Shown piece by piece: positions 5,040 to 7,716 of a DNA stretch of 7,716 nucleotides (the stretch's first letter is position 1; each line of letters begins with the position of its first letter). The DNA is from Nanobdellota archaeon (GTDB lineage Archaea; Nanobdellota; Nanobdellia; SCGC-AAA011-G17; GW2011-AR20). Made by a program: the position numbers and the translations under genes. The stretch is from positions 1-7,716 of the forward strand of contig JAHJQH010000086.1 in NCBI GenBank assembly GCA_018819375.1, in the 5' to 3' direction. The notes under the pieces were generated by a model. The model did no database searches. It saw nothing but the letters and a program-made list of their open reading frames with translations, and was not told where the DNA came from.

Positions 5040-6915
5040 TCAACTTCTCTGACTCATTTGTCATCCTGATGTGCATATCTTTTGGAAAACATTTCAGATA
5101 CTTCTGCCAGGAATATCTCTCATCCATAAAAACAATCACTCCTCGGTCCTCCTCACTTCTGATGCATCTTCCGGCATTCTGGATTGCAGTGATAATTGCA
5201 GGATAAATATATCCATAATCCAGTCCCTTTCCAAATTTCTTATCATAATACTTTATCATCTCATTTGTTTCCAGGTTAGGTCTCGCAAGAGGAATCCCAA
5301 CTACCACAACTGCTTTTAACTCATCTCCAGGCAGGTCCACACCCTCAGAAAAACTTCCAGCACTTACACCAAGCAAACAAGCCCCGACATCCTTATAATT
5401 CCTGAACTTATTTAATATATCATCCTTTTTTGCCTTGTTCATCCCGCTTTCTTCCAAAAAAATAGTCTTATCCAGTAAATGTCTGCAGCTCTTATACACC
5501 CTGTTCCTGAAATCATAACTTGGAAAAAACACAAAAGAATTCCCAGGCACGTTATTAATAAAGGAAGCGCACTTCTCACCTATCTTCTTGTACATCTCAT
5601 CACTTCTGAGCGTAAACTTGGTGCTGACACCAGAGACAATCATGTTCAGCACATTTTCTTTTGGAAACGGGCTGTCATATTCTACTTCCCTGACTTCACG
5701 AAACCCAAGCAGGTCTTTATACATAAATGTGGGTGTCAATGTCCCAGACATACAAATCAAGCAATGAGAATCCATAATAACTGGCCTCATAATCACGCTC
5801 GGGTCAAGGCAGAGATAATTTAATCTAAGACCTGTTTTTTCCTTGCCCCCAAATTTGAAAACCATTCTCTCAAATATCCTGACAAACCCTTCTTCTGGGC
5901 CTAACCAGTTCCTCAAAAAACCAGCAACCCACCCCAAGAAACTCCTCTCTTTTTCCTCAATCACTTTTTCAGCAATTAGGTCTAACTGCATCATTAGTCC
6001 GCCATAATTCTTAATTTTCTTGACAAACTCCTCTTTCTTGACAACCATCTCCTGTTCATTTAATCCAAGTCCTCTTCCAAGTTCATATAACACCCCCCCT
6101 ATGCTCTCCAGCTCATCAACAACCTCCAAATGCCCAAATTTCTTTGCTTCTTTTACAGCAAGCTCAACAACCCTCGTGGAAATAGAATCACTCAAAAGCC
6201 CCTTGCACCTTTTTGGCAGGTTATGTGCTTCATCAAAAACAACAATGCTCTTGGCCAAGGTTTTATTTGTCTTTTTGAAGAGATTATCGCGAATGCTTCC
6301 ATTTAATATATGCAGGTAATCAACAATAATAACTTTGGCATCTCTCGCCAAATCACAAGCAACTTCATAAGCACAAACTTTCTTCTCCTTGCACTGCTTA
6401 ACCAGGTCCTGGCAGTGTATGGCCCCTTTATTTTTTAATTCCTTGAGTAGGAGGTAATTTTCAGCTTTATTTTTCTTGCTCTTGTACTTACTGTAAAAAT
6501 AACACTCTCTTTTTTCCCTTACCTCCTTACAATAATTCGCAAATTGTGAACTGCTGATGCCTGCTTCTTCCTGAACCATCGGACACATCCATCTTTTCCC
6601 CACAAAATCAACTGCACAAATGTTCTTTCTATGTTTCTCATTAATCATCCTGATTGTGTCAATGGCAATCCTGTGCTGGGTGTGTCTTGGAGTGGCAAAA
6701 ATAATACTCAGGTCCTTATCCATATTATGAGCCAAGAGGGGCCCGAGAACAGCAGCAGTCTTTCCAATCCCAGTGGGAACATGAGCTATCAACTTCCCTT
6801 TTTCTTCAACACATTTAATCACATCAGAAATAAACCTGTCCTGTGTTTTCCTGATTTTAGCATGAGGAAAAAGTATCTCTTTTTTAAAAAGTATCTCTTT
6901 TTTATTTATCTCCAT
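5008..6915 (-). CDS. XPD/Rad3-DinG family Fe-S DNA helicase (superfamily 2)
   Basis: A 635-aa ATP-dependent 5'-3' helicase of the XPD/DinG group, the normal length for archaeal members. Visible motifs are a Q-like RKTQDRF (22-28); Walker A VPTGIGKT (46-53); DEAH (228-231) in VVFDEAHNLP; MSGTLTP (389-395); motif V around GSFSEGVDLPG (520-530); and motif VI QNAGRCIR (579-586). Between Walker A and DEAH lie Cys111 (KRWMC), 129, 138, 168, 175 and 181. Four of these, most likely Cys111 with 168, 175 and 181 (last one in CAYE), would bind the [4Fe-4S] cluster. The segment from about 235 to 370 is the Arch domain. Such enzymes act in repair and replication-associated unwinding; whether this one is closer to XPD or DinG cannot be decided by eye. 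The N-terminus contains an in-frame 18-bp tandem duplication (KKEILFKKEILF). A TATA-like box about 31 nt upstream implies an almost leaderless mRNA. Confidence 0.93.
   Translation of the reverse strand: MEINKKEILFKKEILFPHAKIRKTQDRFISDVIKCVEEKGKLIAHVPTGIGKTAAVLGPLLAHNMDKDLSIIFATPRHTQHRIAIDTIRMINEKHRKNICAVDFVGKRWMCPMVQEEAGISSSQFANYCKEVREKRECYFYSKYKSKKNKAENYLLLKELKNKGAIHCQDLVKQCKEKKVCAYEVACDLARDAKVIIVDYLHILNGSIRDNLFKKTNKTLAKSIVVFDEAHNLPKRCKGLLSDSISTRVVELAVKEAKKFGHLEVVDELESIGGVLYELGRGLGLNEQEMVVKKEEFVKKIKNYGGLMMQLDLIAEKVIEEKERSFLGWVAGFLRNWLGPEEGFVRIFERMVFKFGGKEKTGLRLNYLCLDPSVIMRPVIMDSHCLICMSGTLTPTFMYKDLLGFREVREVEYDSPFPKENVLNMIVSGVSTKFTLRSDEMYKKIGEKCASFINNVPGNSFVFFPSYDFRNRVYKSCRHLLDKTIFLEESGMNKAKKDDILNKFRNYKDVGACLLGVSAGSFSEGVDLPGDELKAVVVVGIPLARPNLETNEMIKYYDKKFGKGLDYGYIYPAIITAIQNAGRCIRSEEDRGVIVFMDERYSWQKYLKCFPKDMHIRMTNESEKLIKGFFEVKGV
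6868..6903. repeat. Perfect 18-bp tandem duplication in the helicase N-terminus
   Basis: AAAAAGTATCTCTTTTTT occurs twice back to back (6868-6885 and 6886-6903). On the coding strand it duplicates the six residues KKEILF at positions 5-16, keeping the frame. The repeat lies before the first helicase motif, so function should be unaffected. Perfect identity suggests a recent slippage event. Confidence 0.9.
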
Positions 6916-6940
6916 AACCCGCTAAGAAAACACCCATTGA

Positions 6941-6952
6941 TTTAAATATTTA
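6941..6952 (-). promoter_or_regulatory. TATA-like box of the helicase gene
   Basis: The minus strand reads TAAATATTTAAA, centred about 31 nt before the ATG at 6915. No Shine-Dalgarno precedes that ATG, consistent with a leader of only a few bases. Confidence 0.55.
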
Positions 6953-6982
6953 CCTCTTGCATTTCAACGGAACAAAAACACT

Positions 6983-7288
6983 TTAGAAATACCTGTCTGA
7001 GATATCAATCCCACTTTTTTCTTCTATTTCCACGAATCCGCTTTCAAGGAGTTCATAACCCCTTTTAGTGTTCAAACCTTGAGGATATTTACCTCTGCTA
7101 AACTGTTCCATGGCATTTTGAGAAACACTACCAAGAATAGCGCTTTTTAACTGCCAATATTCTAATGAGCTCGGATTAAGAGATAAAATCTCATTTATTT
7201 TTTCAATTAGTTTCTCTTCACTATGCCACCCTAAGTCGCTCCAATATCCAATTTCTTTAAACCGCTCAACTAAATTCTCATTTTCCAT
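6983..7288 (-). CDS. Uncharacterised 101-aa protein
   Basis: I recognise no family. The protein starts at the ATG at 7288 (MENENLVERFKEIGYWSDLGW) and looks like a soluble, mostly helical protein. Likely helices are at about 4-13, 24-36 (EEKLIEKINEILS), 43-63 (EYWQLKSAILGSVSQNAMEQF) and 74-90 (TKRGYELLESGFVEIEE). The run of helices with ILSLNPSSLEYWQLKSAIL recalls a single TPR-like helical hairpin, but one repeat is too little to call. It has no cysteine, signal peptide or membrane segment. An A/T-rich box at 7311-7317 lies about 26 nt before the ATG, so the gene probably has its own leaderless promoter and is separate from the methyltransferase gene upstream. Confidence 0.6.
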   Translation of the reverse strand: MENENLVERFKEIGYWSDLGWHSEEKLIEKINEILSLNPSSLEYWQLKSAILGSVSQNAMEQFSRGKYPQGLNTKRGYELLESGFVEIEEKSGIDISDRYF

Positions 7289-7300
7289 AAAATTATAGGT

Positions 7301-7320
7301 ATAAAAAAACTTAAAAACCC
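7301..7320 (-). promoter_or_regulatory. T-rich region: likely promoter of the 101-aa gene and terminator of the methyltransferase gene
   Basis: On the minus strand this reads GGGTTTTTAAGTTTTTTTAT. Runs of five and seven T residues start 7-10 nt after the methyltransferase stop and could end its transcription. TTTTTAA (7311-7317) is also about 26 nt before the ATG at 7288, fitting a TATA box. The two roles may overlap. Confidence 0.4.
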
Positions 7321-7326
7321 ATCGAA

Positions 7327-7716
7327 TTACCTCCCGCCTCGCAAAGGAACAAACACAAAATCTCCAAATTCCTCTCTTTCAACATTACCCCCTTTCAACT
7401 TCCTGACTCTCGTCATAACCTGCGGATAACCCCCCAGGGGAGCAACTAACACCCCGCCAATTTTCAATTGCCCAACCAAAACACCCAACACCTCCTCAGG
7501 GCAGGCACAACTGACAACTATCCTGTCATAAGGAGCTTCCTTTTCATACCCTTTACTACCATCTCCAAAAATAGCCTCAACATTTTTAACATCAATCTCA
7601 TTCAGGTTTCTCTTTGCAACCTCAACCAGTTCAGGAACAATCTCAACAGAATAAACCTTTCCCTTATCTCCAATAATCCTACCAAGCAAGGCAGCATTAT
7701 ACCCAGAACCTGCACC
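7327..7716 (-). CDS. pcm: Protein-L-isoaspartate O-methyltransferase, C-terminal part (5' end outside window)
   Basis: The frame stays open to the window edge, giving 129 visible residues of a protein that is normally about 210-220 long; the N-terminal third is missing. The visible part begins inside SAM-binding motif I (GAGSGYNAALLGRIIG). It continues with the acidic strand VYSVEIVPELVEVAKRNL, whose Glu should bind the SAM ribose. Then come GDGSKGYEKEAPYDRIVVSC (motif II region) and LKIGGVLVAPLGG (motif III), and the gene ends in the family-typical FVFVPLRGG. The enzyme methylates L-isoaspartyl residues formed by ageing of Asn and Asp, starting their repair in the cytoplasm. GAGSGYN and APYDRIVV favour PCMT over other class I methyltransferases. 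The TTG at 7689 is internal and is not a start. Confidence 0.92.
   Translation of the reverse strand, partial: GAGSGYNAALLGRIIGDKGKVYSVEIVPELVEVAKRNLNEIDVKNVEAIFGDGSKGYEKEAPYDRIVVSCACPEEVLGVLVGQLKIGGVLVAPLGGYPQVMTRVRKLKGGNVEREEFGDFVFVPLRGGR

Noticed and set aside
4958..5040. Rho-independent terminator between the plus-strand operon and the helicase
   Set aside because: No GC-rich inverted repeat followed by a T-run was found on either strand in this gap.
5479..5823. 114-codon plus-strand ORF inside the helicase gene
   Set aside because: It is fully antisense to conserved helicase motifs (motif III region and after), with no start signal and no recognisable domain.

Overview
The window looks like part of an AT-rich archaeal chromosome, most plausibly from a small-genome DPANN-type lineage (Woesearchaeota- or Pacearchaeota-like; this lineage guess is inference). 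The archaeal signals are the RNA polymerase subunit Rpo11/RpoL, an AMMECR1-family protein, an XPD/DinG-type Fe-S helicase, a SprT-like protein and a protein-L-isoaspartate methyltransferase. In addition, TATA-like boxes sit about 24-31 nt before several start codons, which implies leaderless or nearly leaderless mRNAs. Genes are tightly packed, and no tRNA, rRNA, CRISPR array, IS element or gene-free stretch over 300 bases was found.

Layout. Positions 1-1926 (minus) hold a large nucleotidyltransferase-fold protein that appears to contain two tandem copies of the fold, the first degenerate. Its upstream region (about 1927-2104) carries a 16-bp tandem repeat and the promoter of a divergent plus-strand gene at 2105. 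That gene runs 170 bp into the 3' end of the AMMECR1 gene (2469-3017, minus) in antisense, and its natural stop has probably been lost. The AMMECR1 gene overlaps the upstream rpoL (3014-3286, minus) by an ATGA junction. An unrecognised 167-aa protein (3358-3861, minus) is divergent from a plus-strand pair, tspO (3931-4398) and a SprT-like zinc metallopeptidase (4400-4822), which are separated by 1 nt. After them come a 36-aa antitoxin-like ORF (4847-4957) and what looks like the first 17 codons of a RelE-like toxin that lost its ATG and is cut off at the helicase 3' end. The Fe-S helicase (5008-6915, minus), an unrecognised 101-aa protein (6983-7288, minus) and the C-terminal part of a protein-L-isoaspartate O-methyltransferase (7327-7716, minus, cut by the window edge) complete the window.

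How the genes work together: the only convincing units are rpoL-AMMECR1 (translationally coupled) and tspO-SprT-like (coupled), the latter possibly extended by the antitoxin remnant. The rest are mostly single housekeeping genes with their own promoters: transcription (rpoL), DNA repair or helicase function, and repair of aged proteins (pcm). I see no complete new multi-gene system. The more interesting signals are evolutionary: a duplicated nucleotidyltransferase fold, a toxin-antitoxin remnant, a run-on gene in antisense overlap, two small tandem duplications (one in-frame in the helicase N-terminus), and a nearly identical 17-bp element just upstream of two unrelated start codons.
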